From Pseudohongiella sp. (lineage in GTDB: Bacteria; Pseudomonadota; Gammaproteobacteria; Pseudomonadales; Pseudohongiellaceae), in contig JAUSPW010000262.1 in assembly GCA_030652635.1 (NCBI GenBank), forward strand, positions 1 through 5,923: 5,923 bases of DNA. Direction: 5' to 3'. Below are positions 5,809 to 5,923 of the stretch, one piece after another. The notes beneath the pieces were generated by a model. That model ran no database searches and was not told the origin of the DNA. It saw only the letters and a program-made list of their open reading frames with translations. Within the stretch, counting starts at the first letter, position 1; every line of letters starts with the position of its first letter. The translations under genes and the position numbers were made by a program.

Positions 5809-5923
5809 AAACCTTGTTAGCTCAAGGACAAGCTATCTGACCAATTGAAATACAAAGCTTCAAGTGGGGTTTTAACTAACCTGAAAATCCGGATGGTTGA
5901 GATATTTTTTTTTGGTGTAATAA
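5809..5923. other. Right-end non-coding sequence, nothing identified
   Basis: All plus-strand frames meet stops here. A short inverted repeat, CCTTG (5812-5816) with CAAGG (5823-5827), and a run of nine T (5905-5913) are visible. The T run is preceded only by a weak 4-bp stem, AACC (5878-5881) with GGTT (5895-5898), so I do not call a terminator. Confidence 0.4.

Noticed and set aside
5878..5913. Intrinsic terminator before the run of nine T
   Set aside because: The only stem is 4 bp (AACC/GGTT) with a 13-base loop, too weak to call.

Overview
The window looks like chromosomal DNA from a gammaproteobacterium. The basis is the close match (from memory) of one product to Escherichia coli YqhA, plus Gram-negative signal peptides and Shine-Dalgarno sites of the usual kind. 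Genus cannot be told from this sequence. Five protein genes are well supported. They occupy about the first 5.26 kb, and the last 660 bases have a different character.

Layout: (1) Positions 1-1224, minus strand: a two-gene unit of membrane proteins. A YqhA/UPF0114 protein (739-1224) is followed 27 bases later by an MscS-like mechanosensitive channel (711 down to 1). The channel gene runs off the left edge with no stop codon, so it is partial. (2) Positions 1393-2643, plus strand: an exported homologue of M20 metallopeptidases, started at a GTG. By eye, three of the five usual metal ligands are replaced. (3) Positions 2659-3810, minus strand: a dicarboxylate/amino acid:cation symporter (DAACS family), convergent with the M20 gene and separated from it by only 15 bases. 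Its substrate-site residues are atypical. (4) Positions 3991-5259, plus strand: an exported serine hydrolase of the beta-lactamase/esterase (class C-like) fold, divergent from the symporter across a 180-base intergenic region. That region holds a plausible sigma70 promoter overlapped by a 12-bp perfect palindrome. (5) Positions 5260-5923: no intact gene. The stretch is rich in inverted repeats: two strong hairpins just after the hydrolase, a small one near 5474-5498, and two near-identical palindromes 41 bp apart. It ends with a short reading frame that has a good ribosome binding site but a TAG at codon 10, so it looks like a decayed or recoded small gene.

How the genes fit together: the two minus-strand channel genes are probably co-transcribed and may both act in the inner membrane under osmotic or ionic stress. 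The exported M20 homologue, the symporter and the exported serine hydrolase could together serve periplasmic breakdown and uptake of small amino-acid-like compounds, but this rests only on adjacency. The three genes are not one operon, since their strands alternate. I see no CRISPR array, tRNA, rRNA, transposase or integrase. No new defence or mobile system can be demonstrated. The features most worth following up are the ligand-poor M20 homologue and the palindrome-plus-interrupted-small-ORF arrangement at the right end.
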